Assembly: GCF_013393385.1 (NCBI RefSeq)
Contig: NZ_AP023239.1
Coordinates: 2,232,001 to 2,296,000 of the forward strand
Direction of reading: 5' to 3'
DNA from: Paenibacillus sp. URB8-2
GTDB taxonomy: Bacteria; Bacillota; Bacilli; Paenibacillales; Paenibacillaceae
Length of the DNA stretch: 64,000 nucleotides
The position numbers and the translations under genes were made by a program. Shown here piece by piece: positions 32,655 through 42,600 of the stretch. The notes under the pieces are model-generated. The model was given only the letters and a program-made list of their open reading frames with translations, was not told the origin of the DNA and did no database searches. Position 1 is the first letter of the stretch. The number at the start of each line of letters is the position of its first letter.

Positions 32655-34100
32655 ATGAGTCTGGAAGCTTTGAATGAACGTGTGAAAACCGATCTTTCCT
32701 ACCTTGCCTTTGGAGGCGCGGCTTGGGTGCAGCCGAAGGCGCATTCCGAAGGGCAAGTCTATGACGTTGTAATTATCGGAGGAGGTCAAAGCGGCTTGGC
32801 TGCGGCTTTCGGCCTGCTGCGTGAACGGGTAACGAATATTCTGGTCATTGATGAGAACGCCGAGGGCTTGGAAGGACCGTGGGAAACTTATGCGAGAATG
32901 GTGACGCTGCGTACGCCCAAGCATTTAACTTCCATCGATCTTGGCATACCCTCCCTGACCTTCCGCTCCTGGTGGGAAGCGCAGTTCGGACCACAGGGCT
33001 GGGAGGAGGTCGTGAAGATTCCGCGGGGCGACTGGATGGACTATCTGCGCTGGTACCGGCAGGTTCTGGATCTTCCGGTCATCAACGAAGTTAAACTGAA
33101 GCTGATCGAGCCCGCCGGTGGCGGGATTCATCGCTTGCATATTGAAGGGGCGGGAGCGCCTTCGGAACATTTGCTTACGCGAAAGGTCGTACTCGCCACA
33201 GGGATTCAGGGAGGCGGCGAGTGGCATGTGCCTCCAATAATTGCTGATAAATTGCCGGGCCATCTGTATGCCCATACCTCGGAAATGATCGATTTTGAGA
33301 ATCTCCAGGGCAAAAAAATCGGGATTCTGGGCGGCGGAGCCTCGGCCTTCGATAATGCCAATTTCGCCTTGTCCCAAGGCGTAGCCGAAGCTCATGTCTT
33401 TGTCCGCCGGGAGAAGCTGCCGAGTGTCAATCCGATCCGCCAGATGGAATCCTCGGGGATGATCGAACGTTTCCATGTGCTGTCGGATGCCGAAAAATAT
33501 GCGGCGATCTCCCATTTCTTCAAATTCAATCAGCCGCCGACCAACGATACGTTTGAACGCGCGGCGTCGTGGCCCGGATTTCAGCTGCATCTCGGCGCCC
33601 CATGGCTTGATGTGGAGGCGACCGGCGAGGGCGTGGCCGTGACCACACCTCAAGGCAGATTCACCTTTGATTACCTGATTGTCAGCACCGGTCTTCTCAG
33701 CGATCCAAGCTTGCGTCCCGAGCTCCGGCTTATTGAGAGCCACATTGCCCGCTGGAGCGATGTCTACGATGCTCCGGAAGAGGTAGCCAATACGCTGCTT
33801 GACGCGCATCCTTATCTCAGCCCCGGTTTTGCGCTTACAAGCCGTGACGAAGAGGGAGAGTCGCTTTTGCACGGACTGTTTGTCTTTAACTATTCGGCGT
33901 TGGCCAGCTGCGGCCTTTCGGCTTCCGCGATTTCGGGGACGAAGAACGCGGTTCCGAGACTCGTCTCCGGCGTGGCGGACCAGCTGTTCCTCGACGACCG
34001 AGAAGACATTTTGCAAGCCTTTCTGGACTATAACGAGGCCGAATTCGTCGGCGAATGGCCGATACAAACGGCGAATGATGTGCTTGAGCAAAAAATATAA
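32655..34100 (+). CDS. FAD/NAD(P)-binding monooxygenase-like oxidoreductase
   Basis: A 481-residue two-dinucleotide-binding flavoprotein of the FMO/Baeyer-Villiger-like group. The FAD motif is VVIIGGGQSGLAAAFG (residues ~38-53) and the NADPH motif is KIGILGGGASAFDNA in mid-protein. SWWEAQFGPQGWE and RTPKHLTSID are typical segments of the SidA/FMO-like class, and ATGIQGGG precedes the second domain. The start ATG follows ATGAGGAAGC. It is monocistronic between a promoter and a terminator. The substrate (amine, ketone or thiol) is not predictable. Confidence 0.9.
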   Translation: MSLEALNERVKTDLSYLAFGGAAWVQPKAHSEGQVYDVVIIGGGQSGLAAAFGLLRERVTNILVIDENAEGLEGPWETYARMVTLRTPKHLTSIDLGIPSLTFRSWWEAQFGPQGWEEVVKIPRGDWMDYLRWYRQVLDLPVINEVKLKLIEPAGGGIHRLHIEGAGAPSEHLLTRKVVLATGIQGGGEWHVPPIIADKLPGHLYAHTSEMIDFENLQGKKIGILGGGASAFDNANFALSQGVAEAHVFVRREKLPSVNPIRQMESSGMIERFHVLSDAEKYAAISHFFKFNQPPTNDTFERAASWPGFQLHLGAPWLDVEATGEGVAVTTPQGRFTFDYLIVSTGLLSDPSLRPELRLIESHIARWSDVYDAPEEVANTLLDAHPYLSPGFALTSRDEEGESLLHGLFVFNYSALASCGLSASAISGTKNAVPRLVSGVADQLFLDDREDILQAFLDYNEAEFVGEWPIQTANDVLEQKI

Positions 34101-34117
34101 TCCGTCTGGATCAAGAG

Positions 34118-34141
34118 CGCCCGGGAAACCGGGCGTTTTTG
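34118..34141 (+). terminator. Terminator after monooxygenase-like gene
   Basis: CGCCCGG and CCGGGCG pair around a GAAA tetraloop, followed by TTTTTGG. Confidence 0.93.
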
Positions 34142-34318
34142 GCTTCTGCGGATAGCCCCCCAATCTCCGTGATGCTTAAAACGGAATCAGAATATACGGA
34201 TTGGCATAGAGTTTATTTCGGGTTCCGGTGAAACCGCTCCGGCTCAACGGACGTATTAACGCTCAGACGGCTGGAAGAGGAAGAGGCCTTGAACTAACCT
34301 TTAGGAGGAATTGGAATT

Positions 34319-35116
34319 ATGGGAGCGCATGAAATCGATTATGTCATTATGGGTGAAGAAATGCAGTGCGTGGAGGTTCAGCTTGACCCCGGCGAGAGCG
34401 TAATTGCGGAAGCGGGCAGCTTCATGATGATGGACCCTGAAATCCGAATGGAGACGATTTTCGGTGACGGCAGCGGCTCAGGGCAGGGTGGCGGCGGTCT
34501 GATGGGCAAGCTGATGGGCGCTGGCAAAAGAGTGCTGACCGGCGAAAGCCTGTTCATGACCGTGTTCACGCACGGCGGCGGCCATGGCCGGAAATCCGTA
34601 ACGTTCGCCGCGCCGTATCCGGGGAAAATTATCCCGCTCGACCTTCTTCAATATGGCGGGAAAATTGTCTGTCAAAAGGACGCCTTTCTCTGCGCCGCGA
34701 AGGGCGTTTCCGTAGGGATTGAATTTCAGCGCCGGCTCGGCGCCGGATTCTTCGGCGGCGAAGGATTCATTATGCAGAAGCTGGAAGGCGACGGCCTGGC
34801 CTTCGTCCATTCCGGCGGTTATGTAATGGAGAGAACACTGCAGCCCGGAGAAGTGATCCGGCTGGACACGGGTTGTCTTGTCGCCATGACCTCTTCGGTG
34901 GACTATGATATCGAGATGGTCAAAGGTATCAAATCGGCGCTGTTCGGAGGGGAAGGCCTGTTCTTCGCCACGCTGCGCGGACCGGGCAAGATATGGGTTC
35001 AGTCGCTGCCGTTCAACCGGATGGCCGACCGCATTCTGTCCGCAGCCCGCGGCACTGGTCGCAAGGAAGAGGGCAGCATCCTCGGCGGATTGGGCAATCT
35101 GCTGGACGGCAGATAA
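34319..35116 (+). CDS. TIGR00266/AIM24-family protein
   Basis: A 265-residue beta-rich protein of the TIGR00266 family (related to yeast AIM24). Typical blocks are EAGSFMMMDPEIRMET, the Gly-rich GSGQGGGGLMGKLMGAG, GRKSVTFAAPYPGKI and the C-terminal KIWVQSLPFNRMADRI. The protein has no signal peptide. The start ATG is ten bases after AGGAGG. Family function is unknown in bacteria; members are often abundant and conserved. A long hairpin terminator follows. Confidence 0.92.
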   Translation: MGAHEIDYVIMGEEMQCVEVQLDPGESVIAEAGSFMMMDPEIRMETIFGDGSGSGQGGGGLMGKLMGAGKRVLTGESLFMTVFTHGGGHGRKSVTFAAPYPGKIIPLDLLQYGGKIVCQKDAFLCAAKGVSVGIEFQRRLGAGFFGGEGFIMQKLEGDGLAFVHSGGYVMERTLQPGEVIRLDTGCLVAMTSSVDYDIEMVKGIKSALFGGEGLFFATLRGPGKIWVQSLPFNRMADRILSAARGTGRKEEGSILGGLGNLLDGR

Positions 35117-35169
35117 TCCGGTTTCCGCTGCAGCAGTCGCTGCTGAGGGCAGGGGCTTTGATTACATGG

Positions 35170-35209
35170 GGAAAAGACCGCATCCTTTGAAAGGGAGGCG
35201 GTCTTTTCC
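35170..35209 (+). terminator. Terminator after TIGR00266 gene
   Basis: GGAAAAGACCGC and GCGGTCTTTTCC are exact complements across 16 bases. The descending arm supplies the T-run. Confidence 0.8.
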
Positions 35210-35296
35210 ATGTCTGCGGGATCAGCAGGATATCAGCTTGCCGGTGTACTTGGAATTATTCAATCTTTATAATGGATAGAAAAGGAGCTGATGGTT

Positions 35297-35758
35297 ATGC
35301 AAAAGATTGCCCCTTTTCTGTGGTTTGACGGCAAGGCTGAAGAAGCGATGAATTTCTATACCTCAATCTTCAAGAATTCCAGGATCAAGGACATCAGACG
35401 CAGCCGGGGAGGAGGACCTTGGCCGGAAGGGACGGTAATGTCCGGAACGTTCCAGCTTGACGGACAGGAGTTTATGGCTCTCAACGGCGGTCCGCAGTTT
35501 TCTTTTTCCCCGGCGGTATCGTTCTTCGTCAACTGCGAAACGCAGCAGGAGATAGACGAACTATGGGATAAGCTTTCGGAAGGCGGAGAGAAGCAGAGAT
35601 GCGGCTGGCTTAAGGACAAGTTCGGTTTGTCTTGGCAAATCGTGCCCACTGTCTTGGGAGAACTCTTGCAGGATAAGGATGGCGAAAAAGCGGGAAGAGT
35701 CATGAACGCGATGCTTCAAATGGACAAGCTGGATATTGAAACGCTGAAGCGGGCATAG
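35297..35758 (+). CDS. VOC-superfamily PhnB-like protein
   Basis: A 153-residue protein of the glyoxalase/VOC fold, PhnB or 3-demethylubiquinone-methyltransferase-like subgroup. Characteristic parts are [36 protein letters not shown], and [15 protein letters not shown]. Despite older names these are not proven methyltransferases. The second ATG (35297) is nine bases after AAAGGAG; the first (35291) is too close to it. The gene stands alone. Confidence 0.92.
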   Translation: MQKIAPFLWFDGKAEEAMNFYTSIFKNSRIKDIRRSRGGGPWPEGTVMSGTFQLDGQEFMALNGGPQFSFSPAVSFFVNCETQQEIDELWDKLSEGGEKQRCGWLKDKFGLSWQIVPTVLGELLQDKDGEKAGRVMNAMLQMDKLDIETLKRA

Positions 35759-35781
35759 GGCGGAATTCGACCTGCCTTCTT

Positions 35782-36099
35782 TTTTTTTCCGGCAGGACCA
35801 GACGGGTTCCAGACCATTCTCCAGGCAATAATCAATCAGAGCCGCACAGACATGAGAGGCATAGCCCTTTCCCCGGTGCTGTTCGTTCGTTTCAATTCCG
35901 ATTTCCAGCTGACTATCCTCTACAAACGCCGCAAACGCGGTCGAGGCGGCTTCGCCGCCGTCCATCAGCGTATAACCGATTCCCCGTTCCGCAAACTGTT
36001 CCGCATTTCTCCAGAAAAACTTCGGGGCCACGCCGCCCTCCAATTTCAGAAATATACAGTTCCCTGCAGTGAATATGTATTTTTTTCCTGATTCTACTC
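35782..36099 (-). pseudogene. GNAT acetyltransferase fragment, truncated at both ends
   Basis: The minus strand encodes KLEGGVAPKFFWRNAEQFAE, then IGIETNEQHRGKGYASHVC (the GNAT acetyl-CoA loop) and LIDYCLENGLEPVWSCR. At that point the family would continue to a conserved GF motif, but the frame runs into an A9 tract and non-homologous sequence. The N-terminal half is also missing because of an upstream stop near 36105. Members of this GNAT branch have ~250 residues and ~105 remain. It lies directly beside the Wadjet locus and may mark an insertion or deletion boundary. Confidence 0.65.
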
Positions 36100-36204
36100 A
36101 CTTATTATCGAGTTAACAAGAGTTGCATTAAAAGTTCAGATCCTCGCCATATCATATCTGTAATTTGATGTTTATGATCATAATCAACATGGGGGTGTGG
36201 AAGC

Positions 36205-37602
36205 TTGATAGACGCGGAAATTGTTAATTTCATTTGCTCCAGATATTTGTCCAAAGGAACGGAGCTTGAGCCCGGGACTCTCAGCGAATCGGGAAGAAGT
36301 TTCGAAATCGATATTTTCAGGACAGGTTCAAGAACCCGCAGGCGCATCGGCAAAATTACCGGCGGTCACGCGGACACTGGTCTTTCTCATGAAAAAAATG
36401 TCCCTGAAGCACTGGAACGGCTGTTTCATAGTCCAAAGGTCCGGAAGGGCGAACGGGAGCTGCTGCGTGAAATTCAGGATGAATCGCTGTGTTCCGGCGG
36501 ATTGGCAGAGGGATGGATTATGCGGAAAGACCTGTACGGGTCTGACGGGAAAACTGTGGTGCGGACGGAATACGTTATGGGTTATACGCTTTATCTTCAT
36601 CTTGAGCGGAAAAAAAGCCGGACGCGGGAACGGGAGAAGCAGACCATTGCGAACTGGAATGCGAGGCTAGGAGCCATACTGAATGAGCGGAATACAGTCA
36701 AGATCGACTTGGCCGGGGAGGAAAACCGGCATCTATTGTGGAATTTTATAGAGGATATAGCAGCAAAGATCGAACACTGCACCGTTGTCAAAGAGGTTTC
36801 TGAGGTAATTTGGAACAAAGAGCAGCCATGGCAGGGCAGGAAGCTGGAGTTCTATGTTGATTTTATTATCGCACTGGCCGAAATCGCTGCCGCCCGCGCT
36901 CATTTTGACTGGAAAGAGATAGGGGCGCGTTATTACCGGGAAATCGGCGGCTCGAAGCGCTTTGATCCCTATAAGGTGGAATTTCTGGAGGAAGCGGAGG
37001 AGCAGATCGGCTGTCCTCTCCCGCTGCTTGGGTTATGCAGCGCAGGAACGGTTACCCCGATTTTCTTTGCCGGAGAACTGAGCGGCAGCGGCGGATTCGC
37101 TTATCCGCAAGGCTTTTTACATGTGGTTACGGATGTGACGGTTTGGAGGACTGAATTCCAAACCGTCTGCCGGACATTATGGCTGACCGAAAATCGGGCC
37201 GTGCTTACACGGATGAGCGCCGAGCCGGACTTTCTCCGAAAATCGGGCAGTCTGATTATAGGGCTGGACGGGCAGCTCAGAAGCGGACATCGCAAACTGA
37301 TCAAGGATGTATTAGCCGGATCGGAGTCGATCAGGCAGATTATCGTATGGTGCGACAGCGACCGGGCCGGGCTGACCATTTCACGAAATGTGCAAGCCCT
37401 GCTGCAAATGGCGGCTCCTGTGGCCGTTAAATGGATTTTACCGGACTCACTGAACCGTAAGGACAACCCGGCAGGATGTGTCTTCCGCACATGGGATGCG
37501 TATGAGGCTGAGGCGCTTGCCAGACTTGACCGAAGACTGGCCGGTGAACAGGAAGCGGAAATGGGGGATACGGATAGTTGGAACCTATGGATGGAAATCT
37601 GA
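36205..37602 (+). CDS. jetD: Wadjet system nuclease subunit JetD (Toprim domain)
   Basis: A 465-residue JetD-like protein, the DNA-cleaving subunit of Wadjet anti-plasmid systems. The C-terminal third is a Toprim domain: the catalytic Glu329 lies in WLTENRAVL and the metal-binding Asp384 and Asp386 in WCDSDRAGL. The N-terminal part is helical and probably binds the SMC complex and DNA. The start is a TTG with GGGGGTG seven bases upstream. It is the first gene of the locus here, whereas in the best-known loci jetD is last. The 3' end overlaps jetA by ~16 bases. It should nick or cut circular plasmid DNA after extrusion by the SMC motor. Confidence 0.85.
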   Translation: MIDAEIVNFICSRYLSKGTELEPGTLSESGRSFEIDIFRTGSRTRRRIGKITGGHADTGLSHEKNVPEALERLFHSPKVRKGERELLREIQDESLCSGGLAEGWIMRKDLYGSDGKTVVRTEYVMGYTLYLHLERKKSRTREREKQTIANWNARLGAILNERNTVKIDLAGEENRHLLWNFIEDIAAKIEHCTVVKEVSEVIWNKEQPWQGRKLEFYVDFIIALAEIAAARAHFDWKEIGARYYREIGGSKRFDPYKVEFLEEAEEQIGCPLPLLGLCSAGTVTPIFFAGELSGSGGFAYPQGFLHVVTDVTVWRTEFQTVCRTLWLTENRAVLTRMSAEPDFLRKSGSLIIGLDGQLRSGHRKLIKDVLAGSESIRQIIVWCDSDRAGLTISRNVQALLQMAAPVAVKWILPDSLNRKDNPAGCVFRTWDAYEAEALARLDRRLAGEQEAEMGDTDSWNLWMEI

Positions 37603-39038
37603 TCTCTATTTTCGGTGATGGGACGCCCGATCACCTTCGCAAGGAATCGCTGCGCGATCTCATCAAGCTTGCGGGCGTGCTGACCGAACTGCGGGAATAC
37701 TTCGAAGAACCGCTGAAGGTGCTGGAAATTTTAAAAATGTTGAATCTGATTCAGCAGGAAGCGTTGGGGATTGATGAGCCGCTTGAGGATGCGGATGCGC
37801 TTTTTTACCGCTTTAGAAACCGCTATGGATATGAGCCGGAAATTCCCATGGACCGCTTGCTGAATGTGTTGCAGAAATATAACTGGATTATTCGCGGCAA
37901 GCGCAGGCTTACGATGATGGATGTCGGCAAACGTATGATGGATATGCTGATCCGTCTCGCCAACGATTCGCTGGCTTACTATATGCAGGATGACGTAGCC
38001 CGGGCCCTGTTCCAGGCGAAAAGGGACGCGGATCTAAGCGAGGCTTACGACGATAAAGGGATTTCGGGAGGCAACCGGCTTGCCAGCATGATCCGCAATG
38101 CCACGGATGCTGTGGACAAGCTGAAAGAGCGGCAGCTCGAGCTTCTCGCTGACAGGAACGCCCTTCCGCAGATCCGGATTATCGTAGATTTGATGCAGGA
38201 ACTGAACACGCGGATGAATGAGAGGCTGAATAAATTTTCAACTTTTGAGGAAGGAATTTCTTTTTCGCCTCTGCTCAAAAAAGGAACGGAAATCATGCTT
38301 GAGGGAACCCATGTATCGATGGGCACATTGAATAAATTTCTGGGTTTTGCACATTTGCAGCAAACCGAGATCAGGTCCGACATTTCCCCGCAAGCCATTC
38401 GTCAGTTTATTGTCAACTCCTTCTATAAAACAGCTGATTCCGAACTGCCGAACGGTCATGAAATATTGAGCTTTCTGGAGCAGGACCGCGTTCCCGGAGA
38501 ACGGATGGACGGAATGTGGGTTCCTGTTCAGTTCGCTTCACCTGTGTCCAATATTCAACTAGCGGATACAGTAAGCTATCTTGAATCCTATGTGCCTTCC
38601 ACGGAGCCGATCCGGGAACATCTGGAGCCCGAATATGCGGAGGCGGAGGAATGGACCGAAGAGGAAATAGGACATCATTTGGCGCAGATCGAATGGCAGT
38701 TGACCAAAGAGAGGATTCGGACGGATGAAGCGGAGCGGATTCTGCATGAAAGGGAAAGCGTCGGGCTAGAGCAGCTAGTACTGGAGGCGGGTTCGGAGCG
38801 CTGGAGCGATGCCTTGAATGCGCTGCTGGCGGTCTCCGCTCTGGTGGGCGGGCAGCGGGCGGCCATCGATAGCGAGGAAGACCCGGCCCGGGAGCCAGAA
38901 GTGACGGATGAGAAGACCGAATGGCAGCTTATGAACAAGAAAGGAGAAAATCATGTCGTTACAAGAACCGGAGAGCACATACAGCAGCCTGCAGCTGGGA
39001 GCGATGGAACGGCTGTCGGCGGTTCTAAGTCCCGATGA
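37587..39038 (+). CDS. jetA: Wadjet kleisin subunit JetA (MukF/MksF-like)
   Basis: A 483-residue, mostly helical acidic protein with the MukF-like beginning ISIFGDGTPDHLRKESLRDL and an internal GISGGNRLASMIRNATDAVD helix. In Wadjet systems JetA is the kleisin that bridges the JetC heads and recruits JetB. The ATG at 37587 overlaps the jetD end; TTG at 37578 is an alternative and neither has a strong Shine-Dalgarno, consistent with translational coupling. The C-terminus overlaps the next gene by 86 bases in another frame, an unusually long overlap for this window. Assignment rests on position and on the kleisin-like profile. Confidence 0.8.
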   Translation: MDGNLISIFGDGTPDHLRKESLRDLIKLAGVLTELREYFEEPLKVLEILKMLNLIQQEALGIDEPLEDADALFYRFRNRYGYEPEIPMDRLLNVLQKYNWIIRGKRRLTMMDVGKRMMDMLIRLANDSLAYYMQDDVARALFQAKRDADLSEAYDDKGISGGNRLASMIRNATDAVDKLKERQLELLADRNALPQIRIIVDLMQELNTRMNERLNKFSTFEEGISFSPLLKKGTEIMLEGTHVSMGTLNKFLGFAHLQQTEIRSDISPQAIRQFIVNSFYKTADSELPNGHEILSFLEQDRVPGERMDGMWVPVQFASPVSNIQLADTVSYLESYVPSTEPIREHLEPEYAEAEEWTEEEIGHHLAQIEWQLTKERIRTDEAERILHERESVGLEQLVLEAGSERWSDALNALLAVSALVGGQRAAIDSEEDPAREPEVTDEKTEWQLMNKKGENHVVTRTGEHIQQPAAGSDGTAVGGSKSR

Positions 39039-39633
39039 GGAATATGCCTTCGTGCAAATTATGTTCTCGTCATCAGCCGCGGTGCGCAGTGACAGCTTCG
39101 GCTTGTCCCGGCGCGAGGTCATGAAGATTTTAAAGCTTAAACCTGATGATGATCAGGGTTTTGCCTCTTTTGTCAAAAGAGTAAATCAATCGGTCGCTCG
39201 CTACTACAGACTTGTCTATGATGAGCGGAGAGACCGTGCGGTCGTGCTTATTCATGTGCCGGCAAGGCAGGCCAGAGAACTGTTATCCTCCGAAAGTCTG
39301 GCACTGCTGATGTTTATTTTTTATCACCAGGAAGTGCTTCAGAACGAGTTCACCCTGTTCACCCAACTGCTGGAAACGTTCGGTCATGAATCGCTTGATG
39401 TAAGGAGGAAAATACTTGCGAACCTGGATACGCTCATTAAGCTGGGCGCCGTGTCCAGATATGAGAATCCATCCAATGAAGAAGCTTATGGACTGACTGC
39501 GATCGGGGCACGCCTCTTCTCGGATTCCTATTTGAAGCGGTTCGCGGAATTCAGCCATTCCCAGCAATTGAATATGGAGGATGTGCTGAAGTTCTTTAAA
39601 CGCTACAATTTGGAGGCAGGTGAGGGAGTTTGA
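38953..39633 (+). CDS. jetB: Wadjet KITE subunit JetB (MukE/MksE-like)
   Basis: A 226-residue helical protein of winged-helix, MukE-like character, beginning MSLQEPESTYSSLQLGAMER. Blocks such as LLMFIFYHQEVLQNEFTLFTQLLE and ILANLDTLIKLGAVSRYENP resemble the tandem winged-helix KITE proteins. It has a strong ribosome-binding site (AAAGGAG, six bases before the ATG) located within the end of jetA. Its stop overlaps the jetC start by four bases (TTGA). It is expected to stabilise the JetA-JetC complex. Sequence identity in this family is low, so the call relies on length and position. Confidence 0.8.
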   Translation: MSLQEPESTYSSLQLGAMERLSAVLSPDEEYAFVQIMFSSSAAVRSDSFGLSRREVMKILKLKPDDDQGFASFVKRVNQSVARYYRLVYDERRDRAVVLIHVPARQARELLSSESLALLMFIFYHQEVLQNEFTLFTQLLETFGHESLDVRRKILANLDTLIKLGAVSRYENPSNEEAYGLTAIGARLFSDSYLKRFAEFSHSQQLNMEDVLKFFKRYNLEAGEGV

Positions 39634-42600
39634 ACCCTTGGGGGCTGGAATTCAGCGGTATCCGCGATTTCTCCGATACCCGGCTGGAATGGGGCGGTCC
39701 GGAAGACCATGTGCTGATCGGGGGGCCGAACGGTTCGGGGAAATCGACGATTACGTTCTGTATGGGAGCGGTGCTTGCTTCGTCAAAAGTCGATCTGGAA
39801 GGACTTCGTTCACGTAATTTGCCGCAGGATACCGTTTGGAGAGCGACGATTCAGCTTGTATTTGCCAATAGCGGAGCCTTCCCCGTCGACGCCGCGGCTT
39901 ACATCGGTTTCCGGCTGAACCTGGAGCAAAAGCCCGGCGATCCGCTGCGGAAGGAATATTTCATTTGCGAGGGAGAGGCGCCGTGGGAATGGGACAAAGA
40001 AACCCGTTATACGCCGGGAGGAGGAACCAACCACCTTCATGAGTACCGGCATCAGCTTCAGCATAAATATAAAGTGGACCCTGACGCCTTTTACCTGATC
40101 TGGTACCAGCAGGATGTGAACCAGTTTGCGGTGATGCGGCCGGAGGAGCGCTTCCGCATTTTCAGCGAGATGACCGGGATTCAGCGGATGCAGCATCACT
40201 GGGAGAAGGTTAAGGAGGAAAGAAAAGATGCGCTCTCCGCGCTCCAGACGGCGGAAAGCAACCAGCATTCGCACAAGCTGAACCTGGGCAACTGGCAGCA
40301 GGAACGGGACCGGCTGCTCAGCCGGAACGAGCGGCGCAGGCTGGGGCTATGGAACGTGCTGACGGCCTCGGCCGCGCTCGAGAGGCTGTACGTCAAAGAG
40401 CAGGATCTCCTGAAGGAGCAGATGGACGAGCGCGACGAGCGACATGAGGCCGAGCGGGACCGGCGGATGAAGCTGGAAGAGGAGCATGGGGAGTATCGGA
40501 AGGAGCTTGAGGAAAAGACTTGGCGCATGAATGAGCTGAACCGGCTGCTTGAGGAACTGGAAAGCGAAGCGGCTGAAGAACGCGCCGCGCGCGAGGAATT
40601 GAACGCGGAGTACCGGCAGCTTGAAGATATTCTCAAGGAGCTGGACCAAGAGGTAAGGGCGATTCCCTACTCCAAAGCCGAGGTTGAAGCGAGACTGGCG
40701 CAGGATCGGACGGAGCTGCGGGAGAAGGAAGCGAGAAGCCGGGAGACGGACGAGGCTTACCGTGAGGCGCAGACGCACCTGGATTGGCTTGCTGAAGAGA
40801 TTGGAAAGTTGAATTATGCGATTGAAGAGGACTTCCGGAAGCTTGGCGACGCCAAGAAGATGCTTGCCCAGTACGGGGGCAGCGCCGCGCTTGAACGTGA
40901 GACCGAAAATCTGGAAAGCCGGCGCTCTTCCTTGCGCGACAGCGAGCGCGATCTGGAGCGGAGCATCCGGACGCTGAAGGATGAACTGGAGACGTTAACC
41001 ACTGGAAACGGAATGAATAGCGTGAGACAGGAGACGTCCATCCGCCGCCTGCGGGGCAAAGGGATGACTGTCTTTACCCTGCGGGATCTGCTGGAAATGG
41101 ATGAGCAAATTCCGCTGGAGCGGGAGGAACAGCTCGAAGCTGTCAAATATACGCTGTTTGTGGATGCGAAGGGTTTTGCGGCTTCGACGGATATTTATCA
41201 TGTGGAGCTGCCGACGGTTGTGCCGGAAAGAACGGCGAACGAGCTGCCGTCCCTCGGACTCCGGGTGAGAAAAGAACTTGACGACCAGACATACGCCGCG
41301 GCTCAAAAAGCGTTATGGTGGGTCGGAACGCTGATTTCCAGTTCGGGCTCCGTCTCTTCAAACCCTAGGCTGAAGAACGGTCAGCTTGTCGATTCCCTGG
41401 GCCGGAGAGGCCCGCAGGAGGATAGACGGTGGATACTTAATCCGCGCGGAATCAAGCTGCGGGTGAAGCGCGCCGGCGAAGAACTGGAGAAGCTGGAGCT
41501 TCAGCTTGAAGCCGCCCGCCGTGATTTGACGCAATGCGAAGAACGCCTGAGTCTCGTCCGTTCGGTGCTTCAGCTCATTAAGGAAGCGGAAGCGGTTGTG
41601 GGCGCCGTTGCCGAACGGGATTTGAGAAAGCGAGAACTGGACCGTAAGACCGGAGAGCAGAAGAAATGGACGGAAATCCGAAACAGCTCCGATGATGAGC
41701 GCCAGAGACTGAATCTGGCGGCGGCGGAACTTAAAGTTCGGCTCGATACATTTGAGGGCTACCGGCAAATCTATGACCGCGCCGATCTTGAAAGCGTGAA
41801 AATCGAGCGGTTCAGACAGCTCGGCAAAGAGCTGGAGGCCTCCGGAGAGCGGGTCCAAAGAATGGACAGAGAGCTCCAGGACCGACTGGAAGAAAGCGAC
41901 CGGCTGGATCGTTCGCTGGAATCGACAAAGAGAAGGATCAGGGAGAAGCTTCAGTACATTGAGGAAGTGAACAAGACGCTGGAGGCGCTTGACCGTGAAA
42001 AACGGGAAGTGCTTGAGAGTCTGGAAGTTATCCAGGAGAAACGCGCCGCGGAGCGGCAGTTTTACAGCGATTGGACCGTTCGTCTGTCTGCCGTATACGC
42101 CGGGTTTCTTGAGGAATCTCCGGAATTTCCTGTGATCCCGGACTGGAATCCGGCGCAGGCGAAGTCGCATAAGGAAGATGCTTTCGTGCAGTTAAACCAT
42201 GCCCTGAACGAAATCGTCGACGAGAATGCGGTGGAGAATTACGAAAAGGTAAAGCTGGAGTTTGAGCGCGGCGAGCAGGAGGTACAGGATGCCCGCACGC
42301 TCCTTCGCCAGCTGGAGGAAAGTCTGGCCGAGCTGGAAGAGAAGCTGGTCAGCACGACCAATTATGAAATCAACCGGGTAAGCAGCCGGTTTGTCCGTTA
42401 TATGGACCTGTTCTCGTTTGACGGCGAAGTGAGCTGGGATATGCAGGAGATGAAGCAGGGGAATGTAAAGTATTATCTGAACATCAGGGCAAGAAAGCAG
42501 GGGCACCGGGGCCCGTTGGAGGAAATCGGCATGAAGGGCCGGGGAGGACGGGTCGGAAAAGGAGTATCAGGCGGCGAGGAATCGCTAAGTTCGCTGCTGT

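Noticed and set aside
32925..34163. 412-codon minus-strand open frame opposite the monooxygenase-like gene
   Set aside because: It is an antisense artefact; the plus strand carries both dinucleotide-binding motifs.
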